64,000 bases of DNA. It comes from DASQFI01 sp035633215. GTDB lineage: Bacteria > Acidobacteriota > Vicinamibacteria > Vicinamibacterales > SCN-69-37. The DNA lies in NCBI GenBank assembly GCA_035633215.1, contig DASQFI010000016.1:102196-166195 (forward strand), in the 5' to 3' direction. Position numbers and translations under genes: made by a program. A model generated the notes under the pieces. The model searched no databases. It worked only from the letters and a program-made list of their open reading frames with translations, and was not told the DNA's origin. Shown here piece by piece: positions 42,584 to 52,150 of this stretch (within the stretch, counting starts at the first letter, position 1; each line of letters opens with the position of its first letter).

Positions 42584-45373
42584 ATGGTTTGCGTTGGTTC
42601 TGTCGCTTACCCCAAAGGTGCGAGCGACCACGTGACTCTCTCACGATCTCCGGTCTTTCTTCCCTGGCATTGGCGCCTGGAAGCCCGGGTGTTGCTCAGC
42701 ATCCCGATCATCGCCGGTTTCGCGCTCGGAGCCGTCCTCGCGTCGACGATCGGTGTCGTCAACAACTACTCGCTCGATCGCGCGCGTGACGATCTCGTCG
42801 CGGCCCACGGTGCGGTCGAGCGGCTCGTCGACGCGCGCGCCGAATCTGCTGCGCGCCAGGTGCGGCTGATTGCCGACATGCCGCCGTTCCGTCAGGCCGT
42901 CGAAGGCAGCGCCGCGGAATCCGGTGCGCAGGCCATCGCGAATCTGACTGAGAGCTTCTGCCGCAAGATCGCCGCGAGCTTCTGCGTCGTCACCGATTCG
43001 CGCGGACGATGGCAGGCACAGTCGAACGCGCCACGGGAACGCGCGTCGCGCCAATCCGTGACTGCGCTGATCGACACCGCGCGTGGAGGCCGGGCCGCGC
43101 GAGGGATTGTCGCACTCGCCGATGGACCGGCGATTGTCGTCGCCGAACCGGTGAAGTCCGCGACCGATGTCGTCGGCAGCTTGACGGCGGCCTATCGGCT
43201 CGACGACGCGGTGGCCGGCGAGCTGTCGAAGCTGACGGGCGGCGAAGTCGCGTTCATCTGTGCCGACCGGATGCTGTGCGGCTCGAGCCTGTCGGAGTCA
43301 CGCCGCATCGCCCTCGCGGCGTTGCTCGAGCGCGCGCGTCAATCCCCACCCGTCGATGCGCCGCCGGGGCATTGGGATCTCGCGGGCACGACGTTCGTCG
43401 CCGGCGTGTACGGCCTGTCGGCGGATGCGTTGCGAACCGGCGGATCAGACAAGCCGGCGAGCGCCCAGCGCGCAGCGCGCGCCACCGACTCGCACACCCG
43501 GCTCGTCCTGCTCCAGGACTGGTCGTCGGCCGAGCGCGTGTTGATGCAGATTCGAACCGCCCTCACCTGGGTCGGCATCTGGACCGTGGGCGTTGCGGTC
43601 GGCGGGACCATCCTGCTGAGCCGGCGGTTGACGCGGCCGCTGCGGGATCTGGCGAGCGCGGCGCACGAAATCGCCGGCGGCAACTGGGCGCGACGCGTGC
43701 CGGTGGACGGACCCGCCGAAGCGCGAACGATGGCCGAAGCGTTCAACCACATGACCGTCACCCTCAGCCACTGGCACGAGGAAGCCACGAGCCAGGCGGC
43801 GCGGCTGCGCGAGTCGAACGACCGCTTCCGGTCGGTCACCGACTCGGCGCACGACGCGATCGTCTCGGTGAACAGCCGCGGCGAAATCGTGTTCTGGAAC
43901 CTCCGCGCGCAGGCGGTCTTCGGCTACGACGAGCAGGAGGCGGCCGGCCAGCAGCTGACGCAGCTCATCTCGCAGAGCGACCGCACGAGACACGCCGATC
44001 AGATCCAGCGTCTCTGGACGAGCGACAGTCCCTGGATGGGCCGGACGGTCGAGATCCGCATCACGAGCCGCGAGGGACGCGAGGTGCCGGTCGAGCTGTC
44101 GCTCTCGACCTGGAAGGCAGGCAACGAGGACTTCTACACCGTCCTGATTCGAGACATCACGGAACGAAAGCAGACCGCCGAGGCCCTGCGGCAACGCGAG
44201 GACGAGCTCCGGCACGCGCAGAAGATGGAAGCGGTCGGCCGCCTCGCCGGCGGCATCGCGCACGACTTCAACAACCTGCTGACCGGCATCCTGGGGTATG
44301 CGGACCTCATCCTCGAAGGGCTTCCACCCGACACGCGCCTCCGGAACGACGTCGAAGGCATTCGGAAGGCCGGCCGCAGTGCCGCGGCGCTCACGCGCGA
44401 ACTGTTGGCGTTCAGCCGCAAACAGGTGCTGCAGCCCGACGTGCTGGATCTGAACGAGGTCGTCCGCGGCACTGAGGGCCTGATCCGGCGCCTGATCGGC
44501 GCGGACACCCACCTCGTGCTGCAGCTCGACGACAGCGCAAAGCCGGTGAAGGCCGATCGCAGCCAGATCGAGCAGGTGCTGCTCAACCTCGCCGCCAACG
44601 CGCGGGACGCGATGCCGGACGGTGGGCAGCTCACGATCAAGACGGGCAACTCGCCGGACGGCCAGCCGTTGTGGAGTGGCCAGGATGTGCCCATCGCCGG
44701 ACCGCACGTGATCCTCGCGATGACCGACACCGGCCACGGCATGACGAGCGAAGTGCGTTCGCACATCTTCGAGCCGTTCTTCACGACGAAGGAAATGGGC
44801 AAGGGCACGGGGCTCGGCCTGGCCACCGTCTACGGCATCGTCACGCAATCGGGCGGCCACATTCTCGTCGACAGCGAGCCGGGCAAGGGCTCGACGCTGA
44901 CCGTCTGCCTGCCGGCGGTCCACGCCGCGGTGGCGCGCGTCGATCGCGGCGCCGAAGCCGGCGATCGCGCGCTCCATGGATCGGAGACCGTGCTGCTGGT
45001 CGAAGACAACGCGTCGGTCCGGGATCTCGCGCGTGAGACGTTGACGCGCTACGGGTATCGCGTCCTCGAGGCCCCCGACGGCCAGCAGGCGCTGCGCATC
45101 GCGAAAGCCAATCTTCAGAGCCTCTCGCTCGTCGTGACCGACGTCGTCATGCCGGTCATGGGCGGCCGCGAGCTCGCCTCGCGTCTGAAGACGCTCCGCA
45201 AGAGTCTCAAGGTGCTGTTCACCTCCGGGTACACCACCGGCACAGTCAGGCAGGACATCCCGCCGGAGCTGTTCCTGCAGAAACCGTTCACGCCGGCCAT
45301 GCTCGGCAAGAAGGTTCGTGAAGTGCTCGACGCTCAGCCTCACGCCGCCCAATTCCAAGGAACCCGATCGTGA
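42584..45373 (+). CDS. Hybrid sensor histidine kinase with HAMP, PAS and receiver
   Basis: ATG 42584 has an AGGAGCGGG ribosome-binding site and yields 929 residues. TM1 is about 35-58, followed by a periplasmic sensor. TM2 is near ALTWVGIWTVGVAVGGTILL, then HAMP and a PAS domain (FRSVTDSAHDAIVSVNSRGEI). HisKA has GRLAGGIAHDFNNLLTGILG, and HATPase has DTGHGMTSEVRSHIFEPFF and GTGLGLATVYGIV. The C-terminal receiver has VLLVEDNASVRDLA and VVTDVVMPVMGG. The kinase fold fits the NtrB-like hybrid type. It overlaps the HD-GYP gene by 4 bp. Confidence 0.93.
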   Translation: MVCVGSVAYPKGASDHVTLSRSPVFLPWHWRLEARVLLSIPIIAGFALGAVLASTIGVVNNYSLDRARDDLVAAHGAVERLVDARAESAARQVRLIADMPPFRQAVEGSAAESGAQAIANLTESFCRKIAASFCVVTDSRGRWQAQSNAPRERASRQSVTALIDTARGGRAARGIVALADGPAIVVAEPVKSATDVVGSLTAAYRLDDAVAGELSKLTGGEVAFICADRMLCGSSLSESRRIALAALLERARQSPPVDAPPGHWDLAGTTFVAGVYGLSADALRTGGSDKPASAQRAARATDSHTRLVLLQDWSSAERVLMQIRTALTWVGIWTVGVAVGGTILLSRRLTRPLRDLASAAHEIAGGNWARRVPVDGPAEARTMAEAFNHMTVTLSHWHEEATSQAARLRESNDRFRSVTDSAHDAIVSVNSRGEIVFWNLRAQAVFGYDEQEAAGQQLTQLISQSDRTRHADQIQRLWTSDSPWMGRTVEIRITSREGREVPVELSLSTWKAGNEDFYTVLIRDITERKQTAEALRQREDELRHAQKMEAVGRLAGGIAHDFNNLLTGILGYADLILEGLPPDTRLRNDVEGIRKAGRSAAALTRELLAFSRKQVLQPDVLDLNEVVRGTEGLIRRLIGADTHLVLQLDDSAKPVKADRSQIEQVLLNLAANARDAMPDGGQLTIKTGNSPDGQPLWSGQDVPIAGPHVILAMTDTGHGMTSEVRSHIFEPFFTTKEMGKGTGLGLATVYGIVTQSGGHILVDSEPGKGSTLTVCLPAVHAAVARVDRGAEAGDRALHGSETVLLVEDNASVRDLARETLTRYGYRVLEAPDGQQALRIAKANLQSLSLVVTDVVMPVMGGRELASRLKTLRKSLKVLFTSGYTTGTVRQDIPPELFLQKPFTPAMLGKKVREVLDAQPHAAQFQGTRS

Positions 45374-46362
45374 CGACGACTCTCGACATCAGGACGCGCA
45401 AGCCCGGTGGGACCATTCTGGTCGTGGACGACCTGGAGACGAACCTCGAGCTGCTGAAGCGCTTGCTTTCGGCGCAGGGATACGAGGTGCTCACGGCACG
45501 CGACGGCGAGGAGGCGCTCTCGATCGTCGCCGAGGGGCCGCCTGACGTCGTGCTCACCGACATCCGGATGCCGAGACGGGACGGGTTCCGCTTGTGTCGC
45601 GAGCTGAAGTCGGACGCGGCCACGCGGCTGATTCCGGTCGTGCTCATGACCGGCGCGTCCGAGGCCGACGATCGCATTCAGGCGATCGAAGCCGGGGCCA
45701 CGGATTTGCTTGGAAAACCGATCGATGTGCCCGAGCTCAAAGCGCGGGTGCGATCCCTGATGCAGCTCAAGCACTTCACCGACGAGCTCGATTCAGCCGA
45801 GCTCGTGCTCAAGACGCTGGCGCTCATGATCGAAGCGCGCGACGCGTACACGCAGGGACATTGCGAGCGCCTCGCCCGCTATGCCACCACGCTCGGCGAG
45901 CAGCTCGGTCTCCCGCAGGACGATCTCATCGCGCTCACAAAGGGTGGCTACTTCCACGACATCGGCAAGATCGCCATTCCCGACGCGATCCTCCTGAAGC
46001 CCGGCCCGCTCACGCCGGAGGAGTTCGAGCGCATGAAGGAGCACCCCGTCATCGGCGAGCGGCTGTGCGGGGACCTGCGCGCGCTGCACTACGTGCGCCC
46101 GATCGTCCGCCACCACCACGAGCATCTCGACGGCAGCGGCTATCCCGACCGTCTGCGCGCAGACGAGGTTCCGCTCCTCGCGCAGATCATCGGCATCGTC
46201 GACGTCTACGACGCGATCACGACGGACCGCCCGTATCGCTCGGCGCGGACGCCCGAAACGGCGTTTGCCGCGCTCCGAGACGAAGTAAGACGCGGCTGGC
46301 GCAATCGCGATCTGGTCGAGACATTCATCGCGACCCGGCCCGAACTCCGGCCGACAGTCTGA
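45370..46362 (+). CDS. Response regulator with HD-GYP phosphodiesterase domain
   Basis: The start is GTG 45370 overlapping the kinase stop (GTGA), so it is translationally coupled. The receiver has VVDD (18-21) and phosphoacceptor Asp64 (VLTDIRMP). The HD-GYP domain has His196-Asp197 (YFHDIGKIAIPDAILLKPG), VRHHHEHLDGSGYPD with the GYP motif, and VDVYDAITTDRPYR. It should hydrolyse cyclic di-GMP or a related dinucleotide under control of the upstream kinase. At 330 residues it is full length. Confidence 0.94.
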   Translation: MTTTLDIRTRKPGGTILVVDDLETNLELLKRLLSAQGYEVLTARDGEEALSIVAEGPPDVVLTDIRMPRRDGFRLCRELKSDAATRLIPVVLMTGASEADDRIQAIEAGATDLLGKPIDVPELKARVRSLMQLKHFTDELDSAELVLKTLALMIEARDAYTQGHCERLARYATTLGEQLGLPQDDLIALTKGGYFHDIGKIAIPDAILLKPGPLTPEEFERMKEHPVIGERLCGDLRALHYVRPIVRHHHEHLDGSGYPDRLRADEVPLLAQIIGIVDVYDAITTDRPYRSARTPETAFAALRDEVRRGWRNRDLVETFIATRPELRPTV

Positions 46363-46389
46363 CGTTCGAAGTTCGAAGTTCGACGTTCC
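46361..46389. repeat. Short-period palindrome (GTTCGAA repeats)
   Basis: GACGTTCGAAGTTCGAAGTT begins this 29-bp stretch of GTTCGA(A/C)-type units, which is self-complementary. It sits between the converging HD-GYP and AlkB genes and could be a bidirectional terminator-like hairpin. Confidence 0.6.
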
Positions 46390-46390
46390 T

Positions 46391-47017
46391 TCAAAACTGC
46401 CTGAACGTCAGATTCAGCCGGCCTTCGAAGCCAAGGCCGACCGGCGCCGTGTTCGGCAGAATTCTGGCGACGCCATGATAGTTCAGACGGGCGGGCCCGC
46501 CGAAGACGAAGACATCGCCTGACCTGAGCAGGATCGTCTCGACGGGATCGCCCCTGCGGAGTCCGCCAAACAGGAACTTCGCTGTGTCACCGAGCGAGAT
46601 CGACACGACCGGCGCGCCGCTCGTGAGCGACGCTTCGCTTTCGTCCTTGTCCTGATGCAGGCCCAAGCGGCTGCCAGTGCGATACCAGTTCACGATGCAG
46701 ATGTCCGGACGCATGGGGTACCCGGCTGCGTGTGCGATCGCGCGCGCCAGCGACTCGAAGCCGGCCGGCAGTGCGGGCACGGGCTGGCCGTCGACGTCCG
46801 ACCGCACCTCTTCATACCGGTACGTGCTGGCATTCCAGTGCCGGCCCAGGCAGAGCATACGCACGCTCATCGGGTACCGGCCGCGGACGACGGGCGTGTA
46901 GAAGCCGGCGGACGCTTCGCCGAGCTCGAGGCATCGCGTCGCCAGGTGAACCTGTTCGTCACCAGGAAGGTACTGTTCGAGGTAGACCGCGCCAGGCGAA
47001 AGTTCGAGCGGCGCCAT
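46391..47017 (-). CDS. alkB: AlkB-like 2-oxoglutarate/Fe(II) dioxygenase
   Basis: The protein is 208 residues, close to the usual AlkB size. The iron ligands are His121 and Asp123 (LGLHQDKDE) and His181 (LNYHGVARIL). The C-terminal Arg206 in LNLTFRQF matches the 2-oxoglutarate-binding motif. It should repair alkylated bases by oxidative dealkylation. It stands alone here with no ada or alkA neighbour. Confidence 0.93.
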   Translation of the reverse strand: MAPLELSPGAVYLEQYLPGDEQVHLATRCLELGEASAGFYTPVVRGRYPMSVRMLCLGRHWNASTYRYEEVRSDVDGQPVPALPAGFESLARAIAHAAGYPMRPDICIVNWYRTGSRLGLHQDKDESEASLTSGAPVVSISLGDTAKFLFGGLRRGDPVETILLRSGDVFVFGGPARLNYHGVARILPNTAPVGLGFEGRLNLTFRQF

Positions 47018-47080
47018 GCGGCGATCTTGGCAGATCGGCGCTGATCGGACCAGCGTCGGTTGCGCGGGCTCCGTCTCACG

Positions 47081-47183
47081 CTAGAGCCGTTCTCACTCTC
47101 CTGTAGCGACCCGCCGGGCAGAATTCGGGCCATCTATCCGCGACGAGCGTTTTTGCACTGCGTGGAAGTGAGAACGGCTCTAG
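47081..47183. repeat. MITE-like element, copy 2
   Basis: The 103-bp unit has terminal inverted repeats 47081-47097 and 47167-47183 (CTAGAGCCGTTCTCACT). The same ends and interior blocks (CCGCGACGAGCG, GTTTTTGCACTG) occur in copy 1 at 38786-38885. It lies 28 bp upstream of the kinase start at 47212. Confidence 0.8.
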
Positions 47184-47211
47184 AATCCGCAGAGCGACCA
47201 CGCTCCCCCCA

Positions 47212-50068
47212 TTGACCGGCACGACCATCCGCCACTACGCGATCGACAGTCGCCTGGGCGAGGGCGGCATGGGCACGGTGTACCGCGCGCGTGACACGCG
47301 GCTCAAGCGCACCGTGGCGATCAAGGTGCTCTCGGCCAGCGATCCGGATTCAGTGCGCCGGCTCCTGCACGAAGCGCAAGCGGCCTCCGCCCTCAACCAC
47401 CCCAACATCGTCACGATTCACACCGTCGAGCAACAGGGCGACATCGCGTTCATCGTGATGGAGCATGTGGATGGCGATTCGCTCGATAAACTCATTCCGC
47501 CGGAAGGTCTGACGATCGATCGCGCGGTCGACTACTCACGCGACATCGCCGACGCCCTGGCGGCCGCACACGCGCAGGGCATCGTTCATCGCGACGTCAA
47601 GCCGGCCAATGTGATCGTTACGCGCGCGGGACGGGCGAAGGTCCTCGACTTCGGCATCGCGCGAAAGGCTCCGCTGCCGGACGCGCAGACGCAAATGCTC
47701 ACGCTCGACAGCACCTTGAACGCCGACGGGCGTCTGGTTGGCACCCCCGGATACCTGGCGCCCGAGCAGATGACAGGCGGACCAGGTGACCCGCGTTCGG
47801 ACCTTTTCGGACTCGGGGCGTTGATGTACCACTTGCTCGCCGGGCATCCGCCGTTCGAGGGCGACACAGCGTGGAGCGTTATGAATGCCACGCTCCGCCA
47901 GGAACCCGTGTCACTGGCGGCGCTGCGATCCGACATTCCCGCGCAGCTCGAACGCATTGTGTCCAGATGTCTCGACAAGGATCCGGCGCGACGGTACGGG
48001 TTCAGCCGCCGAGTTGTCACAGGCGCTCGACGCGCTGCGACGCGAGCGTGCGGCGCCGGTGCCGCAATCGGGGCGTTCCGTGTGGCGGCCGATCATCGCC
48101 GCCGGTCTCGTCCTCGCGCTCGCCGCCACAGGCGTGTTGGTGTGGCTGCGTGTTCGCGAGGGGCGCATCCGCTGGGCGCGCGACACCGCGATGCCTGAGG
48201 TGACCCGGCTCGTCGAAGCCGGCGAGTTCGTCGCCGCCTATCGCCTGGCTCAGCGCGCGCTCGCCATCGCTCCCAACGATCCGCGGGTGCAGGCCGCGGC
48301 CTCCAGTTTTACGCTGCCAACTGACATCACCAGCAACCCGCCAGGCGCCGACGTGGCCTTTCGCGCGTACTCCGCGCAGGACGAGGGGTGGATCGAGATC
48401 GGGAAGACACCCGCCAGCACGCGGGTTCCCATCACGCTGATGCGCTGGCGCTTCGCCAAAGAGGGCTACGAACCGCTCGAAGTCGCACCGAATCCCAGGC
48501 CTGTCGACGTGCGACTCCTGCCTGCCGGGACAAGTCCCGCAGGCATGGTGTATGTCCCAGCCGGTCCGTTGGAGCTCGAGAGTCGAAGGACGTCCGTTGA
48601 CCTTGGCGAGTACTGGATCGACAAGTTTGAGGTGACCAACCAGCAGTTCAAGGCGTTCGTCGACGCCGGCGGCTACCGGCATCAGAAGTACTGGACCGAG
48701 GCGTTCCGACAAGCCGGCCGCGTGCTTTCGTGGGAAGAAGGCACCGCCCTGTTCCGCGATGCAACCGGCCGGCCTGGTCCGTCCACGTGGGAACTAGGGA
48801 CGTATAAAGACGGCGAGGCCGAGTGGCCGGTGGACGGCCTGAGCTGGTACGAAGCGGCCCCGTATGCCGCGTACGCGGACAAATCTCTTCCGACGGTCTA
48901 TCACTGGTACTACGCATCCGGCGCGTTCCGAACCTTTTCCGAGATCCTGCGCTTCAGCAATTTCGGCGGCCGCGGAACGGCAAGAGTTGGCATTTCCGGC
49001 GGTCTGGGTCCGTACGGCACGTACGACATGGCCGGCAACGTCAAGGAGTGGGCCTGGAACGAGAGCAGCGAGGGCCACCGGTTCGTGCTCGGGGGTGCGT
49101 GGAATGAGCCGGCCTATCAGTTTCGTGATGAGGACGCCCGCACTCCATTCGAGCGAGGTCCGGGTTTCGGGTTCCGGTGTGTCCGGCTCCCATCGCCGTC
49201 CGAGGCCCGGCTGATGACGAGCATCGCGACGCTCAAGCCTGATCCGGCGCTCCTCGTACCGGCGGGTGACGATGTCTATAAGAACTACCGCCGTCTGTAC
49301 GAATATGACGTCCTGCCGCTCGAAGCAAAGATCGACGAGCGCGATGATTCACAGCCGCACTGGATCGCCGAGCGGGCGTCGTTCCGCGCGGCGTACGGCA
49401 GCGAGCGTGTGCCTGTCGTGCTCTTTCTTCCGCGGTCGGCGAAACCGCCGTACCAGGCCGTCGTGTACTTCCCCGGATCATACGCCCCGAGGCTGCAGTC
49501 GAGCCGACCGCTCACGCTGCATTGGCTCGAATTCCTGATCCGCGACGGACGCGCCGTGGCCTATCCCATCTATCAGCAAACATACGAGCGCCGACGACCG
49601 CAGGGCGGCCAGAACTTTCTCCGGGAGATCAGCATCCAGCGCGGGCTCGATGTGCGCAGGACCATCGACTATCTGGCGAGCCGTCCCGATATCGACTCTT
49701 CACGGATGGCGTTCTATGGACAGAGCCTCGGCGCCCAGCTCGGTCCGGTGTATCTGGCGATCGAGCCGCGGTTCCGAACAGGCATTCTGCTGTCGGGCGG
49801 ATTTGAAACCTGGACCGTCCCGCCTGAAACCGATCCCGTGCACTTCGCGCCCCGCGTCCGGCAGCCCGTGCTGATGGTCAATGGCCGCGACGATTTCGAC
49901 CTGCCTTACCGCACCGCCCAAGTGCCTTTGTTCCGCGCGTTGGGCACCGCAGCGGCCGACAAGCGGCATGCCGTGCTCGACGGTGGGCACATGCCGCCGG
50001 TGCCTCAGCGTGTATTCAAGGAGATTCTCGATTGGCTCGATCGATATCTTGGGCCGGTCGTGAGGTAG
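47212..50068 (+). pseudogene. Ser/Thr kinase-PEGA-FGE-hydrolase fusion, split by a frameshift
   Basis: From a TTG at 47212 the kinase domain reads GGMGTVYRARD, Lys38, HRDVKPANV and DFGIARK, until DPARRYG at about 47998. It then shifts frame and continues as SAAELSQALDALRR. One extra T near 48001-48002 explains the shift. The second part has a TM (about 48090-48150), a PEGA-like segment (48305-48515), an FGE-sulfatase domain (EVTNQQFKAF, YDMAGNVKEWAWN, GFGFRCVR) and an alpha/beta hydrolase with nucleophile motif YGQSLGA (about 49715). The fusion is otherwise intact to 50068. Mutation or sequencing error cannot be separated. Confidence 0.82.
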
Positions 50069-50140
50069 GGCAGAGAGTCGCTCGACACTCAGCGACGGTT
50101 CAGCACCGAACGAAGACTCCCAGCGCACCTCGGAGACGAG

Positions 50141-50163
50141 GGCGGCGGAACATACGCCCGCCG
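50141..50163. repeat. 23-nt palindromic repeat, copy 1
   Basis: The sequence GGCGGCGGAACATACGCCCG extends 3 nt more and is found exactly at 58235-58257. It folds as GGCGGCG with CGCCGCC. It lies between a kinase pseudogene and a convergent lectin gene. Confidence 0.75.
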
Positions 50164-50190
50164 CCACCGTGAATGCCGGGACGCAGGGAG

Positions 50191-50793
50191 CTACGTCCGG
50201 CAAACAACCTTAGCGCGCGCGCGACGGCGCCGAAGCGCCACGCCGGCAAGACCAGTGAGGAGCAATCCAATTGACGCCGGTTCCGGTGTGGCGACCGCCG
50301 GCCCGTACTCGACCACGAACTTCGTCGACGTGAAGCTGAGCCAGTCATTCCACTGTCCCGCGGCGTTCCAGTTGCCCGCGGCGTAGTCTTCCTGGAAGAA
50401 CCCGCCGGCGCCGTTGTTCGGCTCGCCTGGTTTCCAATTGGCGTAGGTCAGCACACTGCCGGCTTCTGGTCCCGCCATCCAGCGCCACGTGCCTTCGTTC
50501 GCCGAGTCACTGGCGGCAATCCAGTAGAGTCCGCCATTCCCGAATTGCTGATTCAGGAACGTCTGTTCCTGCGCCGACGTGATCGTGACGAGGTAGCCGG
50601 GAATCGGCGCTTGCCCGCCGGCGCCATCCGGATCGAACGTCAATTGGCCCGCGCGCGCGAGCGCTGACGTCCAGGTCCGCCTTTCCTGGATCAGATCGTA
50701 GTAATGACCATTGTCGGACCAGAGGATCGGCGCCGCGTAGGCCGATCCACTGCTGAGAGCGAGGAACAGAACAGCAATGACGAATTTGCGCAT
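50191..50793 (-). CDS. PEP-CTERM C-type lectin-domain protein
   Basis: The start at 50793 gives a signal peptide (MRKFVIAVLFLALSSGSAYA). The C-type lectin fold is shown by ERRTWTSALARAG, LVTITSAQEQTFLNQQF, YWIAASDSANEGTWRWMAG and WKPGEPNNGAGGFF. The C-terminus is a PEP-CTERM sorting signal: TPEPASIGLLLTGLAGVALRRRRARAK. Such proteins are processed by exosortase and exported to the surface or matrix. No exosortase gene is in the window. Confidence 0.92.
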   Translation of the reverse strand: MRKFVIAVLFLALSSGSAYAAPILWSDNGHYYDLIQERRTWTSALARAGQLTFDPDGAGGQAPIPGYLVTITSAQEQTFLNQQFGNGGLYWIAASDSANEGTWRWMAGPEAGSVLTYANWKPGEPNNGAGGFFQEDYAAGNWNAAGQWNDWLSFTSTKFVVEYGPAVATPEPASIGLLLTGLAGVALRRRRARAKVVCRT

Positions 50794-51090
50794 CGTAATT
50801 TCTCGCGCCACACTTTCGTGCATCGCACCTCAGTGGGCGTCGGTCGATCAGATAGCAACGTGCGTGCCTGAAAAATCACAGTTCTCCGGTCTCGATCTGC
50901 GGAACGAATCGCGCGAAGCGGCAGAGCCGTGCGGCAAAGTCAGTCTGAAACCTGACTTCAGTCGCAGAGTCAGGCGACATGACTCGTGATTCGCACGGCG
51001 AGAGCACCGTGAGAAGAGAAATGTCGTCGCCGGCGGGTTTCAGATTTGGAAGAAACGCTGCACTTAGAATTGTCAATCAGTCACTGAGCG
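50794..51090. other. Intergenic region without gene
   Basis: About 300 bp between divergent genes. Apart from a small inverted repeat AAGTCAG / CTGACTT (50937-50958, 8-nt loop), it shows no coding sequence or recognised element. The promoter for the lectin gene probably lies here. Confidence 0.5.
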
Positions 51091-52013
51091 ATGGTTGGGA
51101 CGACACTCGGGCACTACCGAATCGTCGGTCTGCTGGGCAAAGGCGGCATGGGCGAAGTCTACGCCGCCGAGGATCTGAAGCTCGGACGACGGGTGGCGGT
51201 GAATGTGCTGCCGCCGGCGCTCGTCTCGGGACCAGGCGACCTCGAGCGGCTGGACCGCGAAGCGCGTGCCGTCGCCGCGCTCAATCATCCCGGCATCGTG
51301 ACGCTGTACTCGTTCGAGGAGGCCGGTGGCGTGCGCTTCCTCACGATGGAGCTGATCGAAGGTCATTCGCTGAGCGACGAGCTGCCAGCCGCCGGATTCC
51401 CGACTGACAAACTGCTCGACATCGGCGAGCGGATCGCCGATGGCGTCAGCGCCGCGCACGAAAAGGGCATCGTCCATCGCGATCTCAAGCCAGACGGGGA
51501 GCGAATCGCGTTCCGCTCTACCCGCGACGGAGGCGGACTGTTCGTGATGGGACGCACGGGTGAAGCCCCCCGTCGACTCACGAGTGACGGCACGGCATCT
51601 TCCTGGTCGCCCGACGGCAAAGAAATCGTGTACGCGCTACCTGCCGCCTCGCGACGCGGAACATCTACCGCCGCGCATTCGACGCCGCGCGTCTGATCGC
51701 GGGACCGCCGGAGCCCGTCACGAGCGGAACCAAAGGCTGGTACAGCGCATCGGCAAGCGGACATACGAAAAGCTGGTTTCGGGCGCACTCGCGGAATGCC
51801 ACAACGACGGCAGGCTTCTCATCCTCGGAGCCGGGGGCTTTCAGATGTACGACCCGGTGCGGCGAACGGCCGGCGCCATCACTGTGCAGGGCGCCGCCTA
51901 CCCAGGAGGCGCCGGTGTCCGTGCGGCTGTCTCGGGACGGGCGGACGCTCTACGACGTGCAGCCCGACACGCAGTCGGACATCTGGATGATTGAACTCAC
52001 CCAAAAACGCTGA
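51091..52013 (+). pseudogene. Ser/Thr kinase-PD40 pseudogene with internal deletion
   Basis: The frame opens as a normal PknB-type kinase (GKGGMGEVYAAEDL, VNVLPP, EKGIVHRDLKP). Immediately after HRDLKP it joins in frame to a TolB/PD40 propeller piece (DGERIAFRSTRDGGGLFVMG, SSWSPDGKEIVYA), so the rest of the kinase is missing. Beyond about 51640 the frame breaks. Traces of the propeller continue in other frames (LLILGAGGFQMYDPVRR near 51820; LSRDGRTLYDVQPDTQSDIW near 51930-52000). It is a decayed gene, not an active kinase. Confidence 0.85.
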
Positions 52014-52042
52014 CGTCCCACGGATCGTCTGTAGGCATTTTC

Positions 52043-52150
52043 TGCAACACCCGCCGCGTGGCCGAGTTCGCAGTTTCTGCGACGTCGTCTTGAAAAACGG
52101 CCAGATTTCTCGAGCTGAGCCCGGCTCAGTCCTTGCACATCCGGATGTGC
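52043..52150 (+). promoter_or_regulatory. Conserved leader of the Cys-cluster gene, copy 2
   Basis: TGCAACA (52043-52049) and GGCTCAGTCCTTGCAC (52123-52138) match the upstream region at 28717-28810. The GC of TTGCAC is 15 nt before ATG 52151 in both cases. It is either a promoter or a structured leader; sigma-54-like spacing (GG-N10-GC) is present. Confidence 0.45.
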
